A DNA stretch of 45,065 nucleotides. Source: an uncultured Clostridia bacterium (GTDB lineage: Bacteria > Bacillota > Clostridia > Christensenellales > Borkfalkiaceae). The position numbers and the translations under genes are program-made. The notes beneath the pieces are model-generated. The model did no database searches. It saw only the letters and a list, made by a program, of their open reading frames with translations, and was not told the DNA's origin. The stretch spans positions 1-45,065 of the forward strand of contig CANRDX010000011.1 of NCBI GenBank assembly GCA_947629485.1, given 5' to 3'. Of this stretch, positions 26,259 through 34,433 are shown one piece after another (within the stretch, counting starts at the first letter, position 1; the number at the start of each line of letters is the position of its first letter).

Positions 26259-26604
26259 CAAAATATTCAAGCTCGCCCTCCCAAACCGAGGCGACGTCGA
26301 ACCGTATGGGAACTTCCCTTTTGAGCATTGTGCACCAATACTTCGCCATCATGCGGTATTTTCGCTGTTTCTCCCGCGTCACTGCCTCGGCGGGCAGCCC
26401 GAACGCGTCCGATTCGCGCGTTTTGACCTCCACGAAGCAGGTGTAGCCGTCTTTGCTCATGGCGACGATATCCGCCTCGCCGAATGGCGTCTTATAGTTG
26501 CGCTCCAAAATGCGGTAGCCGCGGCGTTTCAGATATTTGCAGGTCAGCGCCTCTCCCTTCCGTCCCAAAAGTTTGTTACGAAAGTCCTTCTGTGAATTCT
26601 GCAT
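26242..26604 (-). CDS. YraN family protein (UPF0102), endonuclease-like
   Basis: 120 residues. Family signature GRKGEALTCKYLKRRGYRILERNY and the restriction-endonuclease-like GEADIVAMSKDGYTCFVEVKTR, with acidic and EVK residues in place. The cellular role is poorly defined; genes of this family follow rnhB in many bacteria. Its ATG at 26604 has a very good GGGAGGTG site, yet lies 61 bp inside the 3' end of rnhB in another frame. I keep this start because of that site; a TTG further in has none. Confidence 0.88.
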   Translation of the reverse strand: MQNSQKDFRNKLLGRKGEALTCKYLKRRGYRILERNYKTPFGEADIVAMSKDGYTCFVEVKTRESDAFGLPAEAVTREKQRKYRMMAKYWCTMLKREVPIRFDVASVWEGELEYFENAFI

Positions 26605-27164
26605 ATCCCCACCTCCCTGATCGCGGCGATGTGCTGCGGCGTTCCGTAGCCCGCGTTGCGTTCAAAGCCGTATTCGGGAAATTCCTCCGCATAGCGGCGC
26701 ATGAGCGCGTCGCGGTATACCTTTGCGAGAATGCTCGCCGCGCCGATGGAATAGACGAGCGCGTCGCCCTTGACGATACTGCGCTGCGGCGCCGAGATAT
26801 CGAGGGTCATGGTGCCGTCTGTGAGTACCATGTCCGCGGGAAGAGACAATTTTTCGACGGCGCGCTTCATGCCGAGGCGGGTCGCCTGCAAGATGTTGAT
26901 CGCGTCGATCGTGCCCTCGTCCACCTCTTCCACGGCGTATGCGCGGGCGACTTCCCTGATGCGTTCGGCGAGAAATTCCCGCTTCTTCGCGGAGAGTGCC
27001 TTGCTGTCGTCGACGCCCGCGACGAGGCGCTCCTCTTCGATGGGCATGATGACCGCGGCGCACACCACGGGACCCGCGAGAGGGCCTCTGCCCACCTCGT
27101 CTACGCCCGCGACGGCGCAAAAACCCGCCTTGAAGTACTCTCTTTCGTATGTAGGAATGTCCAT
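26544..27164 (-). CDS. rnhB: Ribonuclease HII
   Basis: 206 residues. It removes RNA, including single ribonucleotides, from DNA-RNA hybrids. Hallmarks: VAGVDEVGRGPLAGPVV (catalytic Asp-Glu) near residue 20, DDSKALSAKKRE, VLTDGTM, and SIGAASILAKVYRD, with the closing HRRTF. About 15 residues follow HRRTF, encoded within the yraN overlap. It starts 9 bp after rbgA in the conserved rbgA-rnhB order. Confidence 0.95.
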   Translation of the reverse strand: MDIPTYEREYFKAGFCAVAGVDEVGRGPLAGPVVCAAVIMPIEEERLVAGVDDSKALSAKKREFLAERIREVARAYAVEEVDEGTIDAINILQATRLGMKRAVEKLSLPADMVLTDGTMTLDISAPQRSIVKGDALVYSIGAASILAKVYRDALMRRYAEEFPEYGFERNAGYGTPQHIAAIREVGICRIHRRTFVTNFWDGRERR

Positions 27165-27173
27165 TTCCGCCGT

Positions 27174-28040
27174 TTACCCCGAAATCAGCCCCGAAAGTTT
27201 CAAGTCGTCGCCGCCGTCGAAGCACACCCTTCCGAGTTTCCCCTTTCTCAAATCGTCTATCACCGCGCGTACGCCGCGCTCATAGTCGAATTCGCCGCCT
27301 TTGAGCACGAAACCGCGCTTCAAACACACCGCGCCGAGCAATTCAAGCGGGGTGCCTTCGCACGTTCCATAACGCTCTTTTAAGGACATGGGGTACCTCG
27401 ATTGCATGAATTCGAGAAGGGCGAGCGCGATTTCGTCGATGGCGAGGATATCGTCGTTGATGCTCCCGACGAAGGCGAGGCGCTGCGCGAACGTCTGATT
27501 CTCGCATGCGGGCGGCATGGTGCCCGGCGTATCCATCAGCTCGAAAGAGCCGCACTTGACCCACTGCTTCCCGCGCGTGACGCCCGCCTTATCGCCCGTC
27601 GTCGCCTTTTTCGCGCCCGCGAGCAAATTGATGAGCGTGGATTTCCCCGTATTGGGGATCCCCGCGATCATGACGCGGAGGGGCTTTTTGCTACCCCGCT
27701 CCCTCAGGCGCGCCGCCTTTTCAGAGACGAGTTCTTCGAGCGCATCCCGAAGGATCCGCGCGGAGGAGGGCGCGCTCGCGGTGAGTTTGATCGCACGGAC
27801 GCCCCCTTCCGCCAGAAGGGAAAGATGAGCTTCGGTGGAGACGGGATCGGCGAGATCCGCCTTGTTCAGAATAAAGAGCTGGGGCTTGACGCCTGCAAGC
27901 GCGCGAAGCCGCGCGTTGAAACTCGCCGCGGGGCAGCGCGCGTCGAGCACGGCCGCGACCGCGTCGCACAGTTTGAGATTTTCCTCCATCATGCGCATGG
28001 CCTTTGCCATGTGCCCGGGGTACCATTGGATCTGTTTCAT
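27174..28040 (-). CDS. rbgA: Ribosome biogenesis GTPase YlqF/RbgA
   Basis: 288 residues. A circularly permuted GTPase: G4 NKADL comes first (near 60), then G1 GIPNTGKST (near 125) and G3 DTPGTMPP (near 170). The N-terminus MKQIQWYPGHMAKAM is diagnostic. It drives late assembly of the 50S subunit in Firmicutes. The ATG at 28040 is 13 bp after the trmD stop and has no recognisable Shine-Dalgarno, so translation may depend on coupling. A longer frame that overlaps trmD is not real. Confidence 0.95.
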   Translation of the reverse strand: MKQIQWYPGHMAKAMRMMEENLKLCDAVAAVLDARCPAASFNARLRALAGVKPQLFILNKADLADPVSTEAHLSLLAEGGVRAIKLTASAPSSARILRDALEELVSEKAARLRERGSKKPLRVMIAGIPNTGKSTLINLLAGAKKATTGDKAGVTRGKQWVKCGSFELMDTPGTMPPACENQTFAQRLAFVGSINDDILAIDEIALALLEFMQSRYPMSLKERYGTCEGTPLELLGAVCLKRGFVLKGGEFDYERGVRAVIDDLRKGKLGRVCFDGGDDLKLSGLISG

Positions 28041-28053
28041 AACGGAATTGAGA

Positions 28054-28716
28054 TCAGAGCAGATCGGGGCGGTTCTTTGCGGTGATCGCCCGCGCCTGTT
28101 CGCGGCGCCATTTGTCGATCTCGGCATGATTCCCGCTTCGGAGCACTTCGGGAACGACAAGCCCGCGATACTCCACGGGACGGGTGTAGTGGGGATATTC
28201 CAAAAGCCCCTCGGAGAAGCTCTCGTCCACGAGCGACTGCGGGGAAAGAACGCCCTCCACATAGCGCGAAATGCAGTCGGTGAGCACCATCGCGGGGAGT
28301 TCGCCGCCCGTGAGAACATAGTCGCCGATGCTGATCTCCTCGTCGATGAAGAGATCGACGGCGCGCTGATCGACGCCCTCGTAGTGCCCGCACAAAAGAA
28401 CGAGGTCGCCCCCCTCCGCAAGACGGATCGCCGTCTCCTGATCGAGGCGCTTCCCCTTCGGGGACAGATAAATTCTGCGGGCACCATGTTCGGGATCGAC
28501 GGCTTCGATCGCGCTTCCGATGGGCTGCGCCATCATCACCATGCCCGCGCCGCCGCCGAAGGGATAGTCGTCGCATTTGAGGTGCTTATCCTCGGTATAA
28601 GCGCGGATATCGACGATCTCGATCTGAATTTTTTTCTCCCTCTGCGCCCTGCCGAGAATGCTCGCTTCCAACGCGGAGAACATCTCGGGGAAGAGGGTGA
28701 GTATGGTGATCTTCAT
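28054..28716 (-). CDS. trmD: tRNA (guanine-N1-)-methyltransferase
   Basis: 220 residues, slightly shorter than usual. It makes m1G37 next to the anticodon to prevent +1 frameshifts. SPOUT knot motifs are visible: LTLFPEMF at the N-terminus, DDYPFGGGAGMVMMAQP, LLCGHYEGVD, IGDYVLTGGELPAMV. Its ATG overlaps the rimM stop (ATGA). Confidence 0.96.
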   Translation of the reverse strand: MKITILTLFPEMFSALEASILGRAQREKKIQIEIVDIRAYTEDKHLKCDDYPFGGGAGMVMMAQPIGSAIEAVDPEHGARRIYLSPKGKRLDQETAIRLAEGGDLVLLCGHYEGVDQRAVDLFIDEEISIGDYVLTGGELPAMVLTDCISRYVEGVLSPQSLVDESFSEGLLEYPHYTRPVEYRGLVVPEVLRSGNHAEIDKWRREQARAITAKNRPDLL

Positions 28717-29210
28717 AATACGGCAACTTCCGAAAAACGGGTCTTATCGACGACAATGCGCCTGTTTTCGACGTCCACTTCCCGCACGACGCCCTGTGCG
28801 GCGGGGAAAAGGATCTCCTTCCCCTCCCGCTCGACGGTGTAGATATCCGCCGCGGCGGGGGTGATATCTTTGAGCACGCCCAGCGTTTCGCCCTCTTCGG
28901 TGACGACTTCGCTCCCGAGAAGATCGGCGATGTAGTAGCTGCCCTCGGGAAGGGCGGGCGCCTCTTCGCGAAGAATGGCGGCCTCTTTGCCGCGCAAAAG
29001 CTCCGCGGCGTTGCGGTCGGGCACGCCGCGCAGACCGAGATAGACGGCTCCCTCCCCCGTGCGCACGGAGATCACCCTGTACTCCTCGCCGTCCAAAAAG
29101 ATCTTCTTGAACTGTTTGAACGTTTCGGGCGCGTCGGTAAAGGGTTTGATCTTGATTTCGCCGCGGATCCCCTGCGGTTTGAGCACCACGCCGACGACGA
29201 GTTCCCTCAT
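28713..29210 (-). CDS. rimM: 16S rRNA processing protein RimM
   Basis: 165 residues. It assists 30S maturation and binds S19. N-terminal RimM barrel (LVVGVVLKPQGIRGEIKIKPFTD) and C-terminal PRC-like barrel (YYIADLLGSEVVTEEGETLGVLKDI). I start at MRELVVG (29210) because GGAGG lies just upstream and the ATG overlaps the tmk stop. The usual preceding rpsP gene is absent. Confidence 0.93.
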   Translation of the reverse strand: MRELVVGVVLKPQGIRGEIKIKPFTDAPETFKQFKKIFLDGEEYRVISVRTGEGAVYLGLRGVPDRNAAELLRGKEAAILREEAPALPEGSYYIADLLGSEVVTEEGETLGVLKDITPAAADIYTVEREGKEILFPAAQGVVREVDVENRRIVVDKTRFSEVAVL

Positions 29211-29836
29211 AAACTCCCTCCGAAACATTCCTCGACGGCGCGGCGCACGAGCGCCTGCGTCGCCTCCCGCTCGGGCTGACTTTCTATCACGGCGACGCGT
29301 TCCTCGGGGAACTTTTCAAACAGCTTGAAGTAATTCGCGCGAATGATCTTCTGCCGCTCCCGTTCCTCGTAGCGCTCTTGCGCGGCGCGATGACCGACGC
29401 GCGCCATGCTTTCCTCGACGTTGACGTCGAGAAAGATCGTGAGGTCGGGACGAAGGGTCTCCATCGCGGAGCGGTTGAGTTCTATCACCCAATCGAGGGG
29501 GACAAACCCGCCGTTGTAGGCAAACGAGGAGAGATAATAGCGGTCGCACAGCACGGTGACGCCTTCTTCCAATTTGCGCAGGATGCCGTCTGCGGCGTTG
29601 CGGATATGATCGGAGCGATCCGCCGCGAAGAGGAGCGCGATCGTGTACTCGTCCGTTTCGAGACGGCCCTTCATACAATCGTGCAGGATCGTGCCGAAGG
29701 GCGAATATGTCGGTTCGCGCGTTTCGAAACACGCGATGCGCTTTTCTCTCAGATAATTGGCGAGAAGGCGGAGCTGGGTGGATTTTCCGCTGCCGTCCGT
29801 CCCCTCGAATACGATAAATTTTCCCTTGTTTGCCAT
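29207..29836 (-). CDS. tmk: Thymidylate kinase
   Basis: 209 residues. dTMP to dTDP kinase. P-loop FEGTDGSGKST near residues 8-18, TREPTYSPFG, and CDRYYLSSFAYNG. The family's usual REPGGT is replaced by REPTYSP. I start at MANKGKF (29836): the -10 box ends 9 nt upstream, and the longer frame runs through the promoter. It is first gene of the operon tmk-rimM-trmD-rbgA-rnhB-yraN. Confidence 0.94.
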   Translation of the reverse strand: MANKGKFIVFEGTDGSGKSTQLRLLANYLREKRIACFETREPTYSPFGTILHDCMKGRLETDEYTIALLFAADRSDHIRNAADGILRKLEEGVTVLCDRYYLSSFAYNGGFVPLDWVIELNRSAMETLRPDLTIFLDVNVEESMARVGHRAAQERYEERERQKIIRANYFKLFEKFPEERVAVIESQPEREATQALVRRAVEECFGGSL

Positions 29837-29874
29837 AGCCTTTCTATTATAACAAATTTCACGGCGGCTGTCAA
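29836..29874 (-). promoter_or_regulatory. Promoter of the tmk-rimM-trmD operon
   Basis: TTGACA (complement of 29869-29874), 17-bp spacer, TATAAT (complement of 29846-29851), 9 nt, ATG. Both boxes are perfect; leader of about 2-3 nt. The AGAAAGG between -10 and ATG would lie mostly upstream of the transcript start. Confidence 0.85.
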
Positions 29875-29889
29875 TCGTAAAATTTTTTG

Positions 29890-29918
29890 TTGACATCGGC
29901 GGGGAAGCGTGGTAAACT
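29890..29918 (+). promoter_or_regulatory. Promoter of the structured leader RNA
   Basis: TTGACA (29890-29895), 17-bp spacer, TAAACT (29913-29918). Predicted start at 29925, the first base of the long hairpin. GTGGTA near 29910 and TACCAC at 29924-29929 also form a small dyad over the -10 box. Confidence 0.8.
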
Positions 29919-29924
29919 GAACCT

Positions 29925-30058
29925 ACCACACGTTTTTAATATCCTGCAAATGGGAATGCTCGGTAAAAACGCATTCTCTCTACTCATTTGCGGGTAAAAA
30001 TGTGTGGTAACATGGGGAGAAACGTTTTTCGTGCGTCTCTTCATGGGACGCACTTTTT
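29925..30058 (+). ncRNA. Structured leader RNA with terminator; riboswitch-like, family unknown
   Basis: Bases 29925-30008 fold into one long hairpin with 30 pairs in three helices: 14 bp (29925-29938 with 29995-30008, one G-U), 10 bp (29943-29952 with 29985-29994, one U-G), 6 bp (29954-29959 with 29971-29976). A 4-nt bulge and an 8-nt bulge separate them. Loop bases AAAAAC (29965-29970) can pair with GTTTTT at 30024-30029 just before the terminator, a possible pseudoknot or switch. An intrinsic terminator and then a ribosome site for a membrane protein follow. Conserved cores of purine, c-di-GMP, ZTP or SRP RNAs are not apparent. Confidence 0.65.
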
Positions 30059-30061
30059 ATT
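30031..30061 (+). terminator. Terminator/attenuator ahead of the small membrane protein
   Basis: 9-bp stem (30031-30039 with 30045-30053, including a T-G pair), 5-nt loop, then TTTTTATTT. The ribosome site of the next gene starts right after (30062), the layout of transcriptional attenuation. Confidence 0.8.
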
Positions 30062-30076
30062 TCGGAGAGAAAAGCA

Positions 30077-30418
30077 ATGAAGGAAAGGATCAAAATTTGG
30101 GCGTATCGCTTGATTTGGACGATTCTGCTCGCAACCGTCGTACTGCTCACGATTTTTTTGAAGGTCGAGGGGAAGGAGAACATTGCGCTGAAAGTTTGCA
30201 TAGGAGTTATCGTGGGCTTGTTTGTTTTCGCGTTCTGGCTCGATGCCTTCCTTGTCAACTATAAGACATACTGCATCGGTCAGATCGTCATCCTTGTCTA
30301 TGCGGGATATTTTCATCACTATATCAAGGTGAACGGCACCATATACGACGAGCACAACACCCTTGTGTATCTGACGCCGATCGTGCTCTCTACGACAGTG
30401 AACGGAATGGATATATAG
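30077..30418 (+). CDS. Small membrane protein of unknown function under leader RNA
   Basis: 113 residues. Three membrane helices (residues about 9-28, 38-58, 66-82) followed by a hydrophobic C-terminal stretch. No recognised family; there is an N-terminal basic MKERIKIW. The start has GGAGAG (30063-30068) at good spacing. Codon and base use are more AT-rich than neighbouring genes, hinting at a different origin. It can only be reached by transcription through the terminator at 30031-30058, so expression is probably conditional. Confidence 0.75.
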   Translation: MKERIKIWAYRLIWTILLATVVLLTIFLKVEGKENIALKVCIGVIVGLFVFAFWLDAFLVNYKTYCIGQIVILVYAGYFHHYIKVNGTIYDEHNTLVYLTPIVLSTTVNGMDI

Positions 30419-30484
30419 GCGACGATCAGCTTGATGAACCGCATTGCCGTAAAGAAAGATAACGTGCTCATTCGTCCGAGAAAA

Positions 30485-30800
30485 ATAAAGTGACGCCCCC
30501 ACTCGTCACGGCGGAGCCGTGACACCCTCCCCCTCGCTTGCGAGGGGGAGGGCTTGCTGCGGTGATGTTTCGACTGCGGCTTCGCCTCCGCTACTTCGGG
30601 GCGTTGCCCCTCGTGCCGCCCTTCGGCAACATAGAACGTGCGGGCGGGGCAATACGACGGATTGGGAATGGCAACCCCCACCTGTCACGGCAAAGCCGTG
30701 CCACCCGCCCCCTTCAAAGGGGGCAGGTCTACCCCCCCCCACCTGTCTCACTTCGTTCGCCACTCGCCCCCTTAAAAAGGGGGCAGGTCTACTAAAATCG
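30485..30800. repeat. Mosaic intergenic repeat cluster R4
   Basis: Convergent gap between a membrane-protein gene and mutY. Bases 30566-30655 are an inverted copy of R1 170-275. Two copies of a 'cccacctgtc.c' module (about 30680 and 30740) recur at 42690 and 43010. 30535-30551 contains CCCTCGCTTGCGAGGG. No gene seen. Confidence 0.75.
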
Positions 30801-30808
30801 TCATACAA

Positions 30809-30838
30809 AAAAACCATCGGGTGAGACGATGGTTTTTT
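30809..30838. terminator. Bidirectional terminator beyond mutY
   Basis: AACCATCG/CGATGGTT stem (30812-30819 with 30827-30834) flanked by A-run and T-run. It serves the fhs-mutY transcript and possibly the plus strand. Confidence 0.85.
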
Positions 30839-30864
30839 GTTTGCCGAATATTTACGAAAAACGG

Positions 30865-31866
30865 TCATTTTATCCACGCCGTGAACGCCTTGAACGCCGA
30901 GGGCACGGCGTAATTTCTTTCGATCTCCTTCGCGGTCGCCCAAACGTATTGCGGGCATTCCTCTTTTACTTCGATGAGATATCCCGTCATATGCCATTCG
31001 ACGTGGGTAAAGATGTGCTTCGCCTCCCTGCGCGCCAAGATCGTTCCGCGGGCGCACGCTTCGGCGCCGCCCGAGCGAGGGAAGTTCGGAAATTCCCAAA
31101 GCCCCGCGAGCAGACCCTTTCCGCGCTTTTTGAGGGCGTATTTTTCCCCGCATTTGAGCACGCAGACCTCGATCTCCTCCACCCTGCGCTCCCTCTTTTC
31201 GCTCCGCACGGGAAAGCGCACTTCTTCGCCCGCGAGATGCGCTTTGCACAGCCCGTTCCACGGACATGCCCCGCACATCGGCGCTCCGTTGGGCACACAG
31301 ACGATGGCTCCAAGCTCCATGAGCGCCTCGCAGAATTCGCCCGTTTCGGGGGGATATGCCGCCTTCAAAAGGGCGGAAAACCGCTTTTTCGTGCCCGTTT
31401 CGCCGATATTTGCGGGGTCGGCGTACAGACGGGCGAGAATGCGGAGCACGTTGCCGTCTACCGCCGGCTCGTTCAGCCCCAGCGCGATGGAACAGATCGC
31501 GCCCGCGGTGTAATCTCCCACGCCCGGCAACGCTCTCACCCCTACCCATGTCTGCGGGAAGCCCTCTCGGGCGATGATCTTCGCCGCCTGATGAAGATGG
31601 CGCGCGCGGGAATAATATCCCAGCCCTTCCCACATTTTGAGCACTTCGTCTTCGGACGCGGCGGCAAGCGCCTCCGCCGTCGGAAAGCGCCGTAAAAATT
31701 CCCCGTAGCGCTCCTTTACCGCCTCTACGCGCGTCTGTTGGAGCATGAGTTCGGCGACGAGCGTCGAATAAGGCGTGCGGCCGTGCCGCCACGGGAGATC
31801 GCGCTTGTTCGCGCGGAACCACGCCAATAGGGGCGGCGCCGCGGTTTTGAGCAACGTTTCCTCCAT
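30865..31866 (-). CDS. mutY: A/G-specific adenine glycosylase
   Basis: 333 residues. It removes adenine mispaired with 8-oxoguanine. Helix-hairpin-helix LPGVGDYTAGAI with the catalytic Asp in VDGNVLRI; the iron-sulfur cluster loop is C-x7-C-x2-C-x5-C (near 190-208, as in clostridial relatives); the C-terminal NUDIX-like domain carries GLWEFPNF. The ATG is 1 bp after the fhs stop and lacks its own ribosome site, so it is translationally coupled. Confidence 0.95.
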   Translation of the reverse strand: MEETLLKTAAPPLLAWFRANKRDLPWRHGRTPYSTLVAELMLQQTRVEAVKERYGEFLRRFPTAEALAAASEDEVLKMWEGLGYYSRARHLHQAAKIIAREGFPQTWVGVRALPGVGDYTAGAICSIALGLNEPAVDGNVLRILARLYADPANIGETGTKKRFSALLKAAYPPETGEFCEALMELGAIVCVPNGAPMCGACPWNGLCKAHLAGEEVRFPVRSEKRERRVEEIEVCVLKCGEKYALKKRGKGLLAGLWEFPNFPRSGGAEACARGTILARREAKHIFTHVEWHMTGYLIEVKEECPQYVWATAKEIERNYAVPSAFKAFTAWIK

Positions 31867-31867
31867 T

Positions 31868-33532
31868 TCAGAACAACCCTGTGATCTTCCCGCTTCCGTC
31901 TACGTCGATATTCTCCGCGGCGGGCTTTTTGGGAAGCCCCGGCATCGTCATGATATTCCCCGTGAAAACGACGGCGAATCCCGCGCCTGCGGCGATCTTC
32001 ACGCTGCGGACGGTGACTTCAAAATCCTTCGGAGCGCCGAGCTTTTCGGCGTCGTCGGAGAAAGAATATTGCGTTTTTGCGATACAGACGGGCGTTTTTC
32101 CGAAGCCGAGCGCTTCGAGGCGGGCGATCTCCTCCTCCGCTTCGGGGGTATAGCGCACCCCCCTGCCGCCGTAGATCTTGGTGACGACGGCGCGGATCTT
32201 CTCCTTGATGGGAAGCGTCTCCTCGTAGCAGAAGCGAAAATCGCTCTTCTCCTCGCACAGGCGGACGACTTCCTCCGCAAGCTCCACGCCGCCCTTGCCG
32301 CCCTCCGCCCAAACGGTGGAAAGGCACACGTTCACGCCGAGCGCGCGGCACCGCTCTATGATCAGCCCGATCTCCGCGTCGGTATCCGCGGAGAAGCGGT
32401 TGATCGCGACCACCGCGGGAAGCCCGAATACGTTTTTGATGTTCGAGACGTGGCGCAACAGGTTGGGAAGCCCCCGTTCGAGCGCGCCGAGATCTTCGCC
32501 GCAAAGTTCCGTCTTGGCGAGGCCGCCGTGCATTTTCAGCGCGCGCACCGTCGCGACGACGACGACCGCCGAGGGACGAAGACGGGCGAAGCGGCACTTG
32601 ATATCGAGGAACTTCTCCGCGCCGAGATCGGCGCCGAACCCCGCTTCGGTGACGACGTAATCGCTGAGTTTGAGCGCCGCGTCCGTCGCGGCGACGGAGT
32701 TGCAGCCGTGGGCGATATTGGCGAAGGGGCCGCCGTGTATGAACGCGGGCGTTCCCTCGATCGTCTGCACGAGGTTGGGTCTTATCGCGTCTTTGAGGAG
32801 GGCGCACATCGCGCCCGCCGCTTTCAGATCGCCCGCCGTGACGGGGCTTCCCGCCCTGTTGTATGCGACGACGATACGGGCAAGGCGCGCTTTGAGATCT
32901 TCGAGCGAGGAGGAGAGGCAGAGCACCGCCATGATCTCGCTCGCCACGGTGATATCGAAGCCGTCTTTCCGCGGCACGCCCGACTTGGGGCCGCCCAAGC
33001 CGTCTTCGACGTAGCGGAGCTGCCTGTCGTTCATATCCACGCACCGCTTCCACGTGATGCGCGCGGGGTCGATATCGAGTTCGTTCCCTTGAAAAATGTG
33101 GTTGTCGAGCATTGCGGCGAGCAAGTTGTTCGCCGCGCCGATCGCATGAAAATCTCCCGTGAAGTGCAGGTTGATATCCTCCATCGGGACGACCTGCGCA
33201 TAGCCGCCGCCCGCGGCGCCGCCCTTTATCCCGAATACGGGACCGAGCGACGGCTCGCGAAGCGCGACGGCCGCCTTCTTCCCGATGCGCGAAAGACCGT
33301 CGGCAAGCCCGATGGTGGTCGTCGTCTTGCCCTCTCCCGCAGGGGTGGGCGTGATCGCGGTGACGAGAATGAGCTTTCCCTTCCTCTCTTTCCCTTCGAG
33401 CGCGGAAGGTTCGAGCTTCGCTTTATACTTCCCGTAGTACTCGATGTCCTCTTCGGAAAGCCCCAGCTTCTCCGCAATTTTGAGAATGTGCTCTTTTTTC
33501 GCTTCCTGTGCGATTTCGATATCCGTTTTCAT
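31868..33532 (-). CDS. fhs: Formate-tetrahydrofolate ligase
   Basis: 554 residues, typical length. ATP-dependent formation of 10-formyl-THF from formate, supplying purine and one-carbon metabolism. The nucleotide-binding [18 protein letters not shown] (near 55) and [28 protein letters not shown] region are diagnostic. No acetogenesis genes are nearby, so an anabolic role is likely. The -10 box lies 11 nt before the ATG. It is followed immediately by mutY. Confidence 0.97.
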   Translation of the reverse strand: MKTDIEIAQEAKKEHILKIAEKLGLSEEDIEYYGKYKAKLEPSALEGKERKGKLILVTAITPTPAGEGKTTTTIGLADGLSRIGKKAAVALREPSLGPVFGIKGGAAGGGYAQVVPMEDINLHFTGDFHAIGAANNLLAAMLDNHIFQGNELDIDPARITWKRCVDMNDRQLRYVEDGLGGPKSGVPRKDGFDITVASEIMAVLCLSSSLEDLKARLARIVVAYNRAGSPVTAGDLKAAGAMCALLKDAIRPNLVQTIEGTPAFIHGGPFANIAHGCNSVAATDAALKLSDYVVTEAGFGADLGAEKFLDIKCRFARLRPSAVVVVATVRALKMHGGLAKTELCGEDLGALERGLPNLLRHVSNIKNVFGLPAVVAINRFSADTDAEIGLIIERCRALGVNVCLSTVWAEGGKGGVELAEEVVRLCEEKSDFRFCYEETLPIKEKIRAVVTKIYGGRGVRYTPEAEEEIARLEALGFGKTPVCIAKTQYSFSDDAEKLGAPKDFEVTVRSVKIAAGAGFAVVFTGNIMTMPGLPKKPAAENIDVDGSGKITGLF

Positions 33533-33572
33533 AACTATCCACCATTATAAACTTTTTCGGCGGATCCGTCAA
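33533..33572 (-). promoter_or_regulatory. Promoter of fhs-mutY
   Basis: TTGACG (complement of 33567-33572), 17-bp spacer, TATAAT (complement of 33544-33549), 11 nt, ATG. The GGTGG after the -10 box should fall upstream of the transcript start, leaving a 4-5-nt leader. Confidence 0.8.
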
Positions 33573-33609
33573 GCGGCGCGGAAAAGATCGCCGCAAAAGC
33601 AATTCCCCC

Positions 33610-34362
33610 TCACGGGAGCATGTTGTAATCTTCCGCCGAAACGGGTTCGAGCCATTCGTTGGAAGCGTTCTCCCCCGGAACTTCCACGGCGAGGTGGGAG
33701 AACCAACTGTCTTTTGCCGCGCCGTGCCAATGCTTGACGCCCGCGGGAATGTTGACGACGTCGCCCGCGCGCAGTTCGACCGCCTCTTTGCCCCACTCCT
33801 GATACCAGCCGCGCCCCGCGACGCAGATCAAGATCTGTCCGCCGCCCTTCGCCGCATGGTGAATGTGCCAATTGTTGCGGCAGGCAGGCTCAAAGGTGAC
33901 GTTGAAAATGCCGACCTGCTCTTTGGAGAGGGGGGCGAGGTAGCTTCTCCCGCTGAAATATTGCTTGAATCCGTCGTTGGGCGCGCCGATGGGGAAGATC
34001 ATCGCATTTTCGTGCGCCGCCCGCTCCGTTTCGGCGTCCTCTTCCGCCCAGACTTCCTTCGCCATACGAAAGACAGCCCATGCTTTCGGCCAGCCCGCAT
34101 AGAAACCGACGTGCGTGACGGCGGCGGCGATCTCCTTTTTTGTTACGCCCGCCTTTTTTGCGTTCTCCAAATGGTATTTGAGCGAACTATCCGTAATGCC
34201 CGACGACATGAGCGCGACCACCGTGATGAGACAGCGCGTCTTGCGGTCGATATCTTGGTTGTTCCAATTCTCGCCGAAGAGAACGTCGTCGTTGTAGTGG
34301 GCAAACTCGGGAGCGAACTCTCCGAGCGCCTTTCTTCCCGCGTCCTGTGTGATCTTTTTCAT
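33610..34362 (-). CDS. Carboxymuconolactone decarboxylase-family domain fused to a cupin
   Basis: 250 residues. Residues ~15-110 form a CMD/AhpD-like alpha domain (LITVVALMSSG..SLKYHLENAKKAGVTKKEIAAAVTHVGFYAGWPKAWAVF) without the CxxC of peroxidase members. Residues ~140-235 form a cupin (NNWHIHHAAKGGGQIL, GDVVNIPAGVKHWHG) whose HxH and final His can bind a metal. Such fusions occur in Firmicutes; substrate unknown. AAGGAG precedes the ATG. It is 71 bp after the flavodoxin operon on the same strand and may be its last gene, hinting at quinone or redox-stress chemistry. Confidence 0.88.
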   Translation of the reverse strand: MKKITQDAGRKALGEFAPEFAHYNDDVLFGENWNNQDIDRKTRCLITVVALMSSGITDSSLKYHLENAKKAGVTKKEIAAAVTHVGFYAGWPKAWAVFRMAKEVWAEEDAETERAAHENAMIFPIGAPNDGFKQYFSGRSYLAPLSKEQVGIFNVTFEPACRNNWHIHHAAKGGGQILICVAGRGWYQEWGKEAVELRAGDVVNIPAGVKHWHGAAKDSWFSHLAVEVPGENASNEWLEPVSAEDYNMLP

Positions 34363-34433
34363 AAACAACTCCTTTTTTTGATTTTTATCTCTCATCGAGC
34401 GTATCCGAGGCATCCATGTCTGCGATATAAGCC

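Noticed and set aside
29890-30010. Transposon-like terminal inverted repeats rather than an RNA
   Set aside because: The arms match a predicted transcription start and precede a terminator and ribosome site, and no second copy is seen in the window; a MITE origin cannot be fully excluded.
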